This document shows, piece after piece, positions 44,846 through 59,080 of a stretch of DNA of 64,000 nucleotides. This DNA comes from Triops longicaudatus (Eukaryota; Arthropoda; Branchiopoda; Notostraca; Triopsidae): positions 62,001 through 126,000 of the forward strand of contig JAGQDJ010000056.1 of the NCBI GenBank assembly GCA_022885665.1, in the 5' to 3' direction. Position 1 is the stretch's first letter; each line of letters begins with the position of its first letter. The notes under the pieces were generated by a model, which was given only the letters and a program-made list of their open reading frames with translations, was not told the DNA's origin and made no database searches. The position numbers were made by a program, and so were the translations under genes.

Positions 44846-47800
44846 CCTTCAGGCTACTTTACCCACCATTCGGAGACTAGCCAGCGGATCAACATGGCCG
44901 CCTAGCCACTCCTACGCTACCTTAGCCTCGAGGCGGAATCGCGCAGTGGCAAAAACAAACCCAGCCTTCTTAACCCCTCTTTTGCCGTCACGCAGTCAGA
45001 TTCGGTCCGCATCTCCCCTTTTGTAGCCAAGCCCAATACCCCTTTCTCAATGCTACGCTAAACAAAGTCAGGTCCATATTTGGCAACCACTTGGCTGGGA
45101 CGGGTTTTCGAAGCAAGGTGTTTCCCCTAGGGTAAGAATATCCCACTGGAAAACTCAGAGTACGATGTGGTTCGGCTGATAAAGGGTTGCAAGGAGACAA
45201 AGAAGAGGTTCACTTTACGATGGAAACGCCATTGCAACTCGGTGAAGGAAGGAGACTAGGATTCAGTTAACGATAGAAATCTGATTAAACAACCTCAACA
45301 ATTCATTGTTTGAAACCTGGCTTATTATGAGTCTTAATTAGTTTACAAAAATGTGAATACAAAAAAGCTATATATCTCAAGAAAGCTCAACAATGCAACA
45401 AAACCTCAGTTAACGGTGTACCCATATAACGATGGGATGATCGTAAAGGGGTGCCATCGAAGATCTAACAATGGAACAAAGGCAAGCCAACCCTTGTAGC
45501 ATCACAAATACAACGAAGTTTCGTCTTGCGGTACAACTAGTACGGTTTGGGCTACAGAGTTTTACGTTGACGACTGCGACAAATTAGTTCGTTCACTTTT
45601 ATTAAATGTATGCGGGTAAACTTAGAATCTAAACCAAGGTGTAAATCTAAACCCTTGTGTGAACGTCGTATTTTAATAAAAACTCTCTTTCATTGTTAGA
45701 GTGGATGGAAAACAACAGGCTTAAATACTCGTATTTCCCTTGACACCTTAGTGTGCAACGTTAATGATCACCACCTTCGACTTTTATTACCGAAATACAT
45801 TGATTGAATTCACTAGCATCGCGTAACTAGCCAATTTGACCCTGATAACAATGCATTGTGGAATTAATGGTATTGCTGCAGTTAAGTTACAAACCGATAC
45901 TTCAACGATAACTAGGAATTACAGCCACCCTTAACAGGTATTCCAGAACAGTCTTTCTATGGAAGTAGTTACAGTTAGATACGGTTTCGAAACTACAGAC
46001 ATTTACCAACTGCTATCCTGTTTACTAACACTATTGTCCATGTTGGGACCCGAACTCTTTCTCCATCAACATTCCTATTGTTTACTCCACAAAGGCTTAC
46101 TCCCGATAGCACGTAGAAGTCCACTAAGTTTACTGAAATAACACACTTTAAACGAATGCAACCATTACACATGTATATTATTGTAAATTTCATCACTGTG
46201 AATTCGTCAACATTAAGTCACGAAAATAAGAACCAATAGGTAATTATGTTCACGCAGTATCATTTTGAAAATAGTAATCTGAATAATACTGATATATTGC
46301 GCAAATTTAACGGACTCAAATGTCCATATATTTTATGAAAGAATTTCTTATTTAAAATCTCGAGTAGTATCAAACACAAACGAGGCTCTTGTGAGCAAAA
46401 GGCTCGAGGTCGCAGAAACTGCTGTGGCTACAGTGTGGTAATCGCTTTGTAACCCTCGTTAAACGCAAACTCTCATAACAATTAAGTGTTTATTACACGT
46501 CGTTGGCAAAGGCATTGCACTCACGTAGTTCGGACACATGAGTCAGTCATCCCTTCTTTCATCACAGAATCCACGTCCATCTTAATGAAAGCTTGCACAG
46601 AGGCCCTTAATGGTATTCCATACTATGTAATGAAGTTCTGCTGCCAATGACAATTTCCTATCCCCCCCCCCCCGAAAAAAATACACCTCACGTAAACAGA
46701 ACAAGTATTGGCTTGCTCTTTTGGCCCTGAAATGCCTGTCACTTCTCGTATAATGCTTCAGCTCGGTGCGTATTCTACCTTCTTAGGCCAACTTAGCTCT
46801 CATTTCCATACTTCAACCTTCAACAATAAAAACTCATCACATTTTACGTAACCTACAAATTGCGTAGGAGTTTGTCGCTGTCCACTGAACTACATCATAG
46901 CTATTAATACGTTCTTTTTCTCACGTTTTCCGGCGTCGTTCTGTTTGCGGTCTCGACTGACGTCAGTTGACGAGAAAAGCCCTTAGTAACACGTATGCAC
47001 GTTACATTACGTCCGACCGAACGAGGCATTTCTCGGGTGCGGGCTTTTCGATAGGGGTAACTCCCTTTGGAGATGTTTGGCAGTCCAGGATGCAAAGTGA
47101 GACGCAGTGGCTTGACGTCACACCTATCTTCCAGGTAGCTGCAGAAAAAAAAAAGAAAAAAAGTCTTATCCCTAGAAAAAGCACGTCACGACTACCCGAG
47201 CTGTACGCTAGAGTGGAACGAGTCTGGACCTGTTCTCTTTTGAATGGCAGCTCCTAAATGTGATTAACTCGAATTGATTCTCTGTCCAGCTTTCGGTATG
47301 TGGTATACGAGTATTGTACTACGGATACCACCAGCCACGTACGCGAAGTTACAGTTACCTTCACAGGAAAAGCCTACATATCCCATTTACCGTAAAGTTT
47401 CCAAAGAATGATAAACGTATGGGTGCGTTTCGTCAAGCACCGAAAAGGAGGATATCTTCGAACACGTTAGTAACGCATTCAATCACCGTTAGGAGTTTTT
47501 AGGCTGCTGCTTTTCAGCTCGTTGCTACCGTGGGGAAGGTGGGAAGTTAACTGCGTTGTGAGTCGACCTTAGTTTGACCTAGCTTGTTGAGACTTGATGA
47601 ACCCTTTTGAAGGGGCTTACGTGTCAGGTCACGTAGTGATTCCCAAAAGTCCAAATGTGGGGAACAAAAGCTGACACCGAGCTTTTAAAAGTGCGACCGA
47701 ACCCTGAAACGGTGAGAACAGTGCTGTTTACAAGCACAGTACTATCCACCAGACTTGAGGAAAATTCAAGGAATTTATAACTCATTTCCAAGCAAACGGA

Positions 47801-50231
47801 TTTTGAAATTCATTCAATTCACTGAAGATATAACGTTGCTTAAAATTTAACTCAATTCAGTTGACTTGATTGATATCCAACGTTGGCTCACGCCTGTTGT
47901 TGATTAGATATTTTAAAGAACAACTAAGTGTTTTCGTCAAGTGTCACGTTGGACTGAAACAGGACGAATTAACACAAAAAAGCATGTATGGAAATTTGAA
48001 GTTAACTCCCCGGTGTACACAACTTAGGTCTATTACAGACTAACAGTAGAGATTGAATCAAGCCAAATAGAAAACCTGGATAGAGGTACAAAAAATGCTA
48101 TAATTTCAGAACAAATCGGAAAAATTACCTAACCGATATAACTTTTTAACGCATATTTCTTTAAAAAAAAAAACAGACCTACTGCACCAGTTTACCAATT
48201 TCTACTTTCTCGTATAATAAAGTGTTAAACTTAAAAAATAGGTTACAAATTTAAGAAGGGCTTTTAATAAGGAGCCCTTTCTATTAATTGACTTTTGCAA
48301 GATGTTTTCGAAATTCTATTTGCTTGCAGTGGCCATCTGAGTACTCAAAATTGTGTAAGTACTACGCCAAACGATTTTCTCCGATAAGACGTGCGATTGC
48401 CTAGTACTTTGGAGGTACAGTACACACACGGCACGTTTTCACTCATGTGGCATATTGAATTACGTGTAGCACTTCTGGAACTGGAATAGGATAGCTACTT
48501 TTGATTGCCTTGGATGACCCGAGACAAAACTGCCTACACTTATATTCCTTCATATCGAAAATATGAAAAGTTTGTAGTTAAACACTTAGTAACAAACAAC
48601 TTTCATATTCCTCTTTTAGGTAAAACTTAATCCTTCTACGCCACGATGTATACAATAACGTAATAAAGAATAATATTACAAATAAAGACATAGCAAACAA
48701 CGAAAATATGGATAATTAGGATAATTTATTTTCTTCACAATTTCAATACCATCACGATGGTTTGACGTTATAAAAGATGTTTAGTTACGGAAAATCACTG
48801 AAAATTAATTGCATGTAAGTTAAGTTCACGAAACTTCACTCAGTCTTCCGTATACAAGTAGGTGTACGTGTACACACAAAGAACGAAGGAGGAAAAGAGG
48901 AGAGGGTGGATGAAAGTCGGGGCGAGGAAGAGACCCCCAACTTGCAAACAAAGAGCAACTTCACCCTCTGTACCGTTTTTCTCCCTCATCCCCCCTTAGT
49001 ACCCTCATTTTCGTTCTTTTTAAGTACCGCTGAGCTCTTTTGTCTCGACATTTCCGCCAGCTTGAAGTTATCCCTGACGTGAACGTAAATATAAAAGAAT
49101 AATAACTACGCAGAAATTGTCATATTTTCCTTACTACAGAAATGTGGAAAATGTTATAACCTTCAAGACAATGCAAGATAAATTCAATAAGTAAAAAATA
49201 ATCTATTATACGAGATAAAACATACACGATAAGAAAAAAATGAAAAATTAAAATTTAAAATAAATGCAATGAGTTAACTACACGTAAATTTTCGTGTTTT
49301 ATTCCTACAAAGTACTTGAAATACAATAATTTTCATAGTAATTACACGGAAGAAACTGTTTGCAACAATGGAAGAGAGAAAGAGAGGGGTAGTACTGAAC
49401 TCTGTAGTTTGGTATGCTAGCTGTTGTAATGACACAAAGTCTGCCCTCCGGACTTTGCGACAGATGTTGGCTTTCCAAGCGCCTGTTTTCGTCTCTGGGT
49501 AGAACGGAAAAAGCGTTTTTCACCCTTATGCAGCTTCTCTTCCAACAGTCTGGGTGTAGATCAGTAAACACCATTGAATCTAATCAGACTTTTTGCTTAC
49601 AATCTCGACTGGCGTATCACCCTTTGCATTACAAACGCGCTAGCAGCATTACTGTTATTTTCATTGTCTCTTAACCCGACCCTGGCCCTGGTTAGGCTTT
49701 TCCCCTCGTCCGTTGTTATTTACGCTTTATTTCCCCATATTCCTATACTGTCCTTATCTCACCATTAACTCACTAACCTACAGAGTTCCTTGACGATAAA
49801 AGATAACTGCTGAGAAAAAGAATTCTTTGTCGAGGATCCGCAGGTGTGGATGAACTTTAAGTGGCCGATAAGTATTGAAAGGAGTTCTAAGCACCTTTAC
49901 AATCTACACTTTTCCATACTGGAAATCTTACCAGCAATTTGCCCGATTTCCCAGCTTCATCGCAGATAAAACCTAGTCACGTTTGCAAAGATAGGCCAAA
50001 GCGGGCTAAAGTTCGCTATTCCAGCATAGGCTGGTAGATTTCATGGCATTCATTGTGATTCGGAGCGAACACTAGCAACGGCGTTTTCCTCTTTGCAAAT
50101 ACTGTTCATAGCCGTACCACAGGAAAGAGGTCGGACTGATTATGGCAAACGAACGAAAAATGGCCTTTGCGGAGAATGACCCTTCCGAAACTCTCCTCAG
50201 CTTTCGAACATTTCCCACAAAAGAACGCCCC

Positions 50232-50276
50232 NNNNNNNNNNNNNNNNNNNNNNNNNNNNNNNCCCCCCCCCCCCCC
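50232..50276. other. Assembly gap (31 N) next to a C14 homopolymer
   Basis: 31 N at 50232-50262, preceded by CCCC and followed by 14 C. The true length of the homopolymer is unknown, and the gap is probably caused by it. Confidence 0.95.
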
Positions 50277-52953
50277 TACGCAGTAGGACTGGACTCGCCC
50301 ACGCGATAATTTTACGTCGATGCGTTCCCCAACTGCGTAGTAATAGTAAAAGCCCAACCAGCGGCCATTTTGGGCAACAAGGGCTAGCCATATCGTATTC
50401 TATTCTTTTCTATGCCTGTCTGCCCTTCTAGGGGGAACATTATCTCTTTAAACCCTCCCTACTCCTTATGGTGAAGCCATCACGAACCCCAAAAACCAGT
50501 CTTTTTGAGTGCTAAGAAGTAAGGAAAACTTGGGCAAAAGGTTTTAAAAAGCCTGTCACGCAGCTATTCTAGACTTGTTATGAAACCTCATCGTACACAC
50601 TCGCCAGATTGCCTCATGTTTTCGAGAACAGTTGTTACTATGCTCAACGGTAGCAAGGCTAGCTTGCCTAGTGTTAACGCTACTGTTGCTATAGCTTACT
50701 ACAGCATTACAGAATGCTTGAACTATTACGTTTCCCGTGGCTACCTTTACTTAGCACAGGGTTTTATATATTTTCCTTTATTAATGCTTCCATGGCATTT
50801 GGGTAGAAACGTCAAGTCCTTTGAGGCATTGTCTCTGGAATCGCACCACCACCTTACTTGCAAGTTTTCAAGGGAGACCATCGTAACACAAAAAGGACCT
50901 CTCCTACTAAAACCCCACAGAGTGGCTAAAGGCCCCAAGGGCACTGCAAGGTGAAAACCTGCAGGCTTTTCATTGTTATTATTCTTATGTATTCTTGCTA
51001 CGTTTTTCTCCTTGCTTTTGTCCTTCCAGAAACCTCGAAGGTGAATCTCAGCCTGTAGCCAAATAAAGGAACAAACTGGGTACGTACCGTACAGAGAGCA
51101 AAGAGATGGGGGCAACAATACACACTTGGTACGTTTACAGTACGAGAAGGTGGAAAACCTTCTTGAAAGTGTTTCCTTCTTTTACTTCTCCCACTTTTCT
51201 TGCTTCGGATCGTTATTCTCTATTTGAGACTTTCTTGTCTTTCAGCAAGATCAGCGTTGAATAACAATGTGTCATAAAAGTCGACCCAATTGGGTTTTGG
51301 AATCCCCACCCCGGCAAGAGAAAGCTTCCTAAACGCTAGTTGTATACGCTAGAACGTTTACGCTCGAAAGTCAATGCTTAAATGTGACACAAGACCCCTT
51401 ATACGGAGAACGAGGATGTTTAGAGCTATATAGTAAACTTTCAGTAGTTTTGGGTGCTTGGGTACTCGAAAACTGCGCTTGACACTAAATGTCAACAAAA
51501 AAGTGGCACGTCCCTCATCAGGACTACACGCCTTTTGTACTAGTTTCTTGTGACCCAACGGGTACCTGCCAAGGCTAACGAAGTTTATTCCACTCCTCTG
51601 CGAACTTTAGTCCGGGCTCCGTTCTATTTCCCATTGATGGATAAAAACTGGCAATGGAAGGGGGAAAACGCCGTTCACGATGACTGACTCCTGTACTGTA
51701 AAAGTGCTAATGGCACGGCAGCTTGCGTAACAGTGTAAGACGGGGAAATAACGACTTGTACCTTGCTCAGACCCGTTGCTGGTGGTCACGTAAGCGTCGT
51801 GGCAATAGACCGAGGTTCGGTTCCTTGAAATAAATACTATGCAACGCTCGTTTATAAAACTTTTACATCTGTGCTTCAACGTTTCCAGAAAAATATGTTT
51901 CAACCAAAAATTCACTGGGTAGTTTCACTGTAGTTTCATTGATTTACTTAAGTTTAAAAAAAAAACAGTGGTATAATTTCATTGTATTCCGTAGCCGCAC
52001 CTGAGAATGTATTCCTTAGAAAGAGTTTCCAAGGCCATAGTAGTAGTGTCTGTAGTAAAAAGGCAGGAAATGGTAAAAAGGCTTTAAAAACCCAAAACAT
52101 CTGCGCGTTAAAACGAGACAAAAGAAACAGGAGTACCCGACACCATGGCGCTTGAAACCACGTTGTATGTGTCGCATTACCAATCCCCCGAATCTTTCAT
52201 GAAGACAATCAGTAATTTATTACATTACGCATTTTCCTCCCACGTTATGGTTTAACTACATTCGCACAGGGGTCCGGGAGAGAGAATAACCCAGCAACAG
52301 CATAACAAAAAGTTTTTGCCACATCGGCTCAATTGATCGTTACCAAGTTCCCTTCGACCGACTATAATCGCCTAATCGATAAAATGCTTATTTTCCACCT
52401 CACACGTGGTGGAACACTTAGCGTGTGCGGAGAGCGTTTTTCGGCCGCGCTAAAAATACCAAGGAAAACGCAATGAGATTGCATGCTAAAACTTAAGGAA
52501 TACAGAAAAACAACGGAAACCCTTCCAAAAAGCTCGGAAAAGCTTCCAAGGTTTTCTTTTTGGAATCGTTCCTTTTCAAGGAATAAAATTGGCAGGAAAC
52601 TCCGTGCGTGTGGTACACAGAGCCAAGTCACGTGACGCCACACGGGATTTTTCATGGCTTTTTTATTATTTTTTATTTTATTTTGGTCGACTGCCAGCGG
52701 AAACTCTCACGCCGTAAACTTTAACATAAATAACAAGAAACCCCGCTTTACGACGCAAAGCGTACCAAGGGACACCTCAAAACACTGCAGAGTTTGAAAC
52801 TCTAATCTTCAAAGCAGTAATTAAAAAATGGGTATATATTGTATTCAATACTATACGACGCAATGGTGTTTTGTACCCGATTTTCTCGACTCTGAAGTGG
52901 AACTGAACATGAAAAGCTCATAACTTACCCGAAAAGGTTAGAAAAAGTTACTA

Positions 52954-53003
52954 CGGTAGAATCCGTACCCGAAAGGTTCGTTATAACAAGATTCTACAGT
53001 ATG
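52954..53003. mobile_element. MITE relic: two ends joined
   Basis: CTACGGTAGAATCCGTACCC runs directly into GGTTCGTTATAACAAGATTC and TACAGTA. These are the left and right ends of the family with almost no interior, a deletion relic just before the next copy. Confidence 0.55.
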
Positions 53004-53049
53004 TACTAGGCAATACTAGATGAATACCCTGATAACTTTCGGTAAATAC

Positions 53050-53225
53050 TTTAGGATCAGTTATCTCGCTATAACAAACTTCATGCAACGAAAAAAAAAT
53101 AATTTTCAGAGATCTTCACATCAAACGCTTTTTCTTTACATTTACATGTATCGGGATCTTGAAATCCATCCACTATAACGACAATTCGTTATAAGAGGGT
53201 TCATTGTAACGAGATTCTACTATAC
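53050..53225. mobile_element. MITE with CGTTATAACG-type ends
   Basis: Contains ttatctcgctataacaaac, cacatcaaacgctttttctttacatttacatg, gggatcttgaaat, the internal aattcgttataag and the end tgtaacgagattctactata. About 175 bp and among the best preserved copies. Confidence 0.75.
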
Positions 53226-56200
53226 GTTTAGCACTACACACTCCAACACTAATTCTTGTGCGAAAATAAAAAAAGCTGGTACATGCTATAAGCAATCCTG
53301 AATCTTTATCGTACCAGTTTTTTCTGAACTTTACACAGCTATCAACAAGTGAAGGCTAGGAAGCGGTTGTCAGCTCCAGCTTGCCAGAAACGGTCCCTCT
53401 TGGTACAGCGTTGGTTTCGTTACGCATGGTTAAACTAGCCTAATGCTTACCAAACGTTGTCCGTGCTCGGCAGCCAAGCGCGCCGGGTCTCCTGCCGAGG
53501 CACACCGTGAATAAGGCTTGTGCGCTCGACATAAAGAAAGGAACGTTTTCTCCTTAGGTACTGCCCGTAAAGATCTAGGACAACAGACAAGCGCGTTGCC
53601 TAGTCACTGTACCCATTTTTTGCCGACGCCTCCCTTAACTTGCAACGTTCATAAGTATGAATCGGCAGCCAACAAGCTCCCTTGCATTACTAAGCATTTC
53701 TAACTCCTCTACCCGCTTTCACGGCTCCTCGTTTCCTTCCCAACGACTTCCAATTCTCGCCAGTTAAAAACGTTAACTTTGTTCAATTCAAACTCTCCAA
53801 ACTGTGATTCACACCCTATTTTGTCGATTACCTTCATATTTGCAACAAACATGACTCTAACCAGCATGCTCTTTTCAAGCGATCCGCTTCAAAGTCCAAA
53901 ATACCAAAGCAAATTCTGGTCCTAATTTCGCGTCTTGCATGGTAAATAATACAAAAAACATCCTCCAAAATTGGCTTTCCAGCCTGAACCATAACTATAA
54001 CCCTGAAGGAGGAATGGAAAAGAAAGAAAAACCATCCCCGGGGGTTTAATTAGTTTAGTTCTACTAAAGGGTCACCCCGACGCAAAACCGGTTTTGGCGG
54101 TCTTGTTGTCTCGCCTTTATTTAACAAAAAGTGAACAAACCACTGATGCACGCTGGCCGTATGCGCGCAAAAATTATCTCCCATACGACGAATAGAAACT
54201 CCTTCTAACTGCATTGGCCATGTTTCCGGGTTTCTTCTCCACCACACCCTGACTGACACCTGACAAAAAATCCCGGTCCCGCGCCTCACGGAAGTCGAAA
54301 AAGCACACGAGACACACGAGAAAACCACACGTGAAAAATTCAAACCTTAATCCTGTTTGGAACTATTTTAAGTCTTGCTCTTGTTATACCAGAGTCGACC
54401 AATCGCTCAAACACTCCCATAACGTTTCCATTTTTTGACGGTCACTCGTCTATCAAGAAACTCTTCCGCATTTGGGAATAGAATACACATTCCCCACCTA
54501 CTGAACACCATTCCAAGGTTAATTACGTACTAGCGCAGTTTGCGAAGGCCAAAGGGTGAAAAACGCGAATTAAGCTGACTATTCATCGTTTATTGCCTTT
54601 AAATTGCCACTCTCTTTTCTCCTTATTTTCCAATGTCAACGTAATAAATATTATATATCTTATCGTGTGAATTTCTGCACATGTAAATATTCTTCCGCTT
54701 ATTTTTCACTAATACCTCCATGTTATGGTTCACTATTTTTAATCGTGCTCCTTGTCTCAGTGTTCTTTGCAACCATCTCTCCTATTATCCCTGTTTTACT
54801 TGTTGTATTTCTAAATGTGAACTTATTCATTGTTATTTAACATTTTTGACCGTTTTTACGTTTCCTTCTTTTGAATACTTACTTTGTGTATGATCTTTTG
54901 CTTTTGTGTGTCGCAAATGTGAGATTGTTTGGTGAAAAATGAGGCAATTTAGTTCATAAACACAATGTAAAGGTGAAAATCGTGTGTCGTGACTGAAAGC
55001 TGAGGGGATGCTGAAAGCTACACAAGAAAGTTTAGAGGGAAAAAGATGGTGGTGAACTAAGCTCTATCAGCCACATATATGAGCGCTTCATCAGTTTTTA
55101 GAGCAATGACCGAAGTATTCTGGGTTCAGGGAGAGGCCCTCTCTCTTCTCTCATGCTTGCTCTCCCGCTGCTTTTACGTTACACATAATTGCGGTCGTCT
55201 GTAATAACCCTGATGCAGTTTAATTGCTGCTCGAGTTCTCTTGACGACCATGTTTTTGGCACCGAAAAATGGAATAACGCGAAAACAAATGGAGAGATTT
55301 TTTTATTTACGGGGACACCAGAGAGAAACATTGACTGAAAGTATTTTGTGACCCAAAGAAGAGGAAATACTATATACGACAACAGGCACAGGCTTTGTTC
55401 CTTGTTATCGGAAATTTTATGACGGAAGAAGAGCAGAGATTCAGGAGGATCGGAGGGGGTGAGGTTCGGAAAAAGCTTTCCAGTTTAGCGGTGGCATGGT
55501 GCCATAAACGTAAGAGGACATTTCAAGGGCAGAAACTTGCAATTAAAATATCCATTAAAGGGAATTAATAGCTTGGCCTGCCTCACGAAATATAATGGGC
55601 TCGGAGGTTGGCAAGCGCCCTGGGATAAAGGTTCGCGAACTAAAAAGTACTAGAAAGTGAAGGTGATGCTTTTCAATAAATTTTAATACATCCCTATCCT
55701 AACATCCTAAAAAGAGAGAATAATACAACGTCTCATCGTAATTTTATTTTTCTACACATAAAATGAAATTTGTTTTACGTTTATCGAGTAGACCGACTCT
55801 ACATAGGCCTATCATGGCTCCCTTGCTTTGAAACGGACCTTAGATGGCAGCACGCTATGGCTACAGTTTCCGTCCTTCGTTAATTTAATTACTGATGTTT
55901 TTATATAACCCAACAACCAATGCATTTTTTATTAATGGATATACTTACAGAATGCAAAATACACAAAATTTATCAAAAAACAGATCTGGATATAAAAGGA
56001 GATAAGATATCCAGAAGGAAAGGCTTGGCATTAACATCGATATATATCAGCAGTAAACGATATATAGTTTATATAGATTTGCAACAAGATCAGCGTTCGT
56101 TTTAGTACTTTTGGATTGTTTTTAGCCTGGAAGAATTTAAACCGTTTTGCTTACATGTGCGAATTGGCGTTCGCTCCAATTCCATAAGATCAAATTGTAT

Positions 56201-57491
56201 CTGCTCCTTAAAAAAGGTTTCAAGAACTACTGAAGCTATTTTAGACGTTTACTTTTACGGGTTTTATTTATAGAAGGCATATGAGATCGTGTTTCGGAAC
56301 GGGACAGGTATTCGCAAGGCTGTTTTTCCTCTTTTCTGTTAATTTCAGTCCAAACTCTGTTATACTCCTCTAGTATTGGACAGAATTGGCAAAAAGGGAA
56401 TCACTATGACAGTAAAGTAACCCGTACCAGAAACACTGATATAGGGCTAAAAAAAGTGGACTATCACGCCATCTATTGATTAGCTTGGCACCTATGTTCA
56501 AGACGTAATTGTGACGCAAGCGAAAGATCACAATTTTGTAGTTAAAAAATATTCTTACCTTGGATATTAGGGCAGTGATAATGTAGAATATTTGATATTA
56601 TGATGGTTGAGCATACATTGGTATTGGCAAGGAAGGAAACGGAGTAAGATCCCAGGAATGACACGGCGGGGTATACGAACTTGACATAAACACTTGATTG
56701 CACAGGGGTTTCGCACATGTAAAATTTGCAGGAGAAAATACTTTATGAGCACTACCTATCATACGAATGACAGAACTGCACAAATCGTGTAGCCGAAAGC
56801 AGGCAAAGGCATTAAGGTTGTTGAATGAGTGTTCCGGAAGATTGGATGGAATCTAGGATACTTGGCTTATCGCTAAGCACGCACTTTGAAAACAAAATAA
56901 ACAAGCAAATCTAGTTTCAAGTGTTAATGGAAGAACGTTGTCATTCTTGCCAATCTAATCAATGTCAACTGAAGGTTATGTTAGGGGAGCACAGAGTTCA
57001 GAAGGAAGGACTAGCACTTGAAAAGCTGACAACACTACACTCGTGGGATATGCGGGTCGCGCGCGCCCAGCATGTAACCGTCCCTTTCCCGGTGGAATGA
57101 AAAATGGCGGCTATTGTCTTATTCTAGAAAGTTCCACTAGGGGTAGACGTGTTCTAGTCTAATTACAGCGAAAAATGTTAGGAATTCGTCCAGGAAGGAA
57201 ATTGCTGGCTCTATATTAGCAAACATTTTAATGGTACTTTCCGAACATAGTATGTAAGAGATTACTGTGGAAGTCTAGCTGCAGCGATGATAAGGAAACC
57301 GTGGAAATATGTTTATCAAGCGGAAAAATTTGGCACCTTAATATCCTTTGTGTCCAATGCCCTTCATTTAGTATAATGTTTAATTAAAATTCGTGTAAAT
57401 ATAAAAGTTGTAGTTTTGAAGTTGAGAAAGTCTTTCCTCATGGTCAGCATTCTCTCATATTTAATAAACACAATTCATACACTGTTTAGAG

Positions 57492-57564
57492 GACCGTGTG
57501 GCCTAATGGATAAGGCGTCGGACTTCGGATCCGAAGATTGCAGGTTCGAGTCCTGCCACGGTCG
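57492..57564 (+). tRNA. tRNA-Arg (TCG), copy 1
   Basis: A 73-nt cloverleaf. The acceptor is GACCGTG with CACGGTC, the anticodon stem-loop TCGGA-CTTCGGA-TCCGA (anticodon TCG) and the T-arm GCAGGTTCGAGTCCTGC. A short T-run follows (gtttgatttttc). Confidence 0.97.
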
Positions 57565-58782
57565 TTTGATTTTTCTTGTGAATTTTTGAATTTGTCATTC
57601 TTTCGAGAAAAGGGTTAAAATTAAATTCAGTTGATTTAAATAAAAAAAGTTCATTAATTTTAAATTAAGTTAATTTAACTTCCGTTAAAAATGAATTTAA
57701 ATGTACGTTGCTTGAAAAAGGTTAAATTGCGTTGACCTGGAAACTAATAGAATTTGTAGCAGGGACACAGGAAAGAGAAGTGACTTTTCGGAAAACTGAA
57801 TTTTAGGAGATCTCTTTTTAGATGCCCACGAAAAGGGGGGAAAATACTAAGTAAAAACGACGGATTTCAGGCGTCTTATCAGCTATCAAACAAATTGGTT
57901 TTCTAAGGCCAGTGTATAACAATCTTTCTCTTAGGAATTAGCTTTCAAAATGCTGCATTTTTGGAATGGTTTCGGAAAACGTTGCATTTTTTTCGACATC
58001 TTTTACAGTTGAATTCCAATTAAGTGGATCGCTGTAATTACGACTTTTTAACGTGATGGATTACTTTCAAGCCATATATTTGGTGACATCCTCCGAGATG
58101 TATGCATGAGTTACATTTAATGTTGAATTTTCTTTGTTGAGATATCCAAGCTGTGTATCCTTTTTTAATTTTACGTCGTAAAAAAAATATTTTTCTTGCA
58201 TGTGAAGGACGAATGGTATGGTTGGCGAATTGCGATTTCTTTCTGCAGGAAACTCGAAAACTTATTCTGAGTTACTGAAAAATTGCAGAATCAGTTTTTA
58301 GAAAAAAAATAGTCAAGCACAATTTGCATTATCTAGCTTAACTTTACTAAAAGCAAGGTTTTCCCATTCTGAAATCGGCTTCAAAATATTGTCATGTTAT
58401 TCGCCCATGAAGAATGCTTAAGTTGCCTTAAAAAGATGAGCCGGTCTCCCGCCTATAAAAAAAAAAAATCTAAGCTTACGAATGACAGCTAGAAAATACA
58501 AGTACTTGGTAATTTGGTATTGCAGGATTTTGCCTTCGATTACAAAAGACCGAAATTAATAAAGTGAACTAACTTTCAGAACATTTAGACAATGAATGAA
58601 ATGTAAATTTACTTAGTTCTCGAATGTTAGTGACTACATTGTATAGAACTTTAGAGTCTTCTTTTTGAATTACATTTAAAATTGTTGTCTTCTGTCCTTG
58701 TATTAGGTTACGCCTGCCGTTTGCCTAGTAATTTTTTCACACTTGGACAAATAGTTTAGGGTCCTCGTGACGCATATCAGTA

Positions 58783-58855
58783 GACCGTGTGGCCTAATGG
58801 ATAAGGCGTCGGACTTCGGATCCGAAGATTGCAGGTTCGAGTCCTGCCACGGTCG
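58783..58855 (+). tRNA. tRNA-Arg (TCG), copy 2
   Basis: Identical over 73 nt to copy 1. The flanks are unrelated to those of copy 1. A T6 terminator follows about 14 nt downstream (ctaatttttttc). Confidence 0.97.
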
Positions 58856-59007
58856 GAATGTGCTACTAATTTTTTTCATTACTTATGGCCATAGGGTTTT
58901 TGGCTCCCAAATTTTGACTTTTCAGGTAAAGATATGCTTTATTTTTCCATGCAATTTCGGTAAATTCCTATGTGCGGGCGCTAGAGAGCTTGGCACATAT
59001 CATACAA

Positions 59008-59080
59008 GACCGTGTGGCCTAATGGATAAGGCGTCGGACTTCGGATCCGAAGATTGCAGGTTCGAGTCCTGCCACGGTCG
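59008..59080 (+). tRNA. tRNA-Arg (TCG), copy 3
   Basis: Identical 73-nt gene, starting 225 bp after copy 2. The spacer does not obviously repeat, so this is not a simple tandem unit like the tRNA-Lys array. Only a weak T-run (gtttcttcc) follows. Confidence 0.97.

Larger units (their letters stand above)
44209..57491. other. 13-kb region without a recognisable gene
   Basis: Read on both strands. The open frames are short and none resembles a known protein or chains across plausible splice sites. It contains the BTG 5' region (YY1-like and CRE motifs to about 47.1 kb), a C12 tract (46662-46673), an assembly gap (50232-50262), MITE remnants (52954-53003, 53050-53225) and a short GC-rich patch with AAAATGGCGGC (57101-57111). 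Long introns or noncoding RNA cannot be excluded. Confidence 0.55.

Noticed and set aside
50747..51118. A pair of overlapping 120-residue frames on opposite strands
   Set aside because: Mutually exclusive frames with no motif, no splice partners and no codon pattern. Likely chance.
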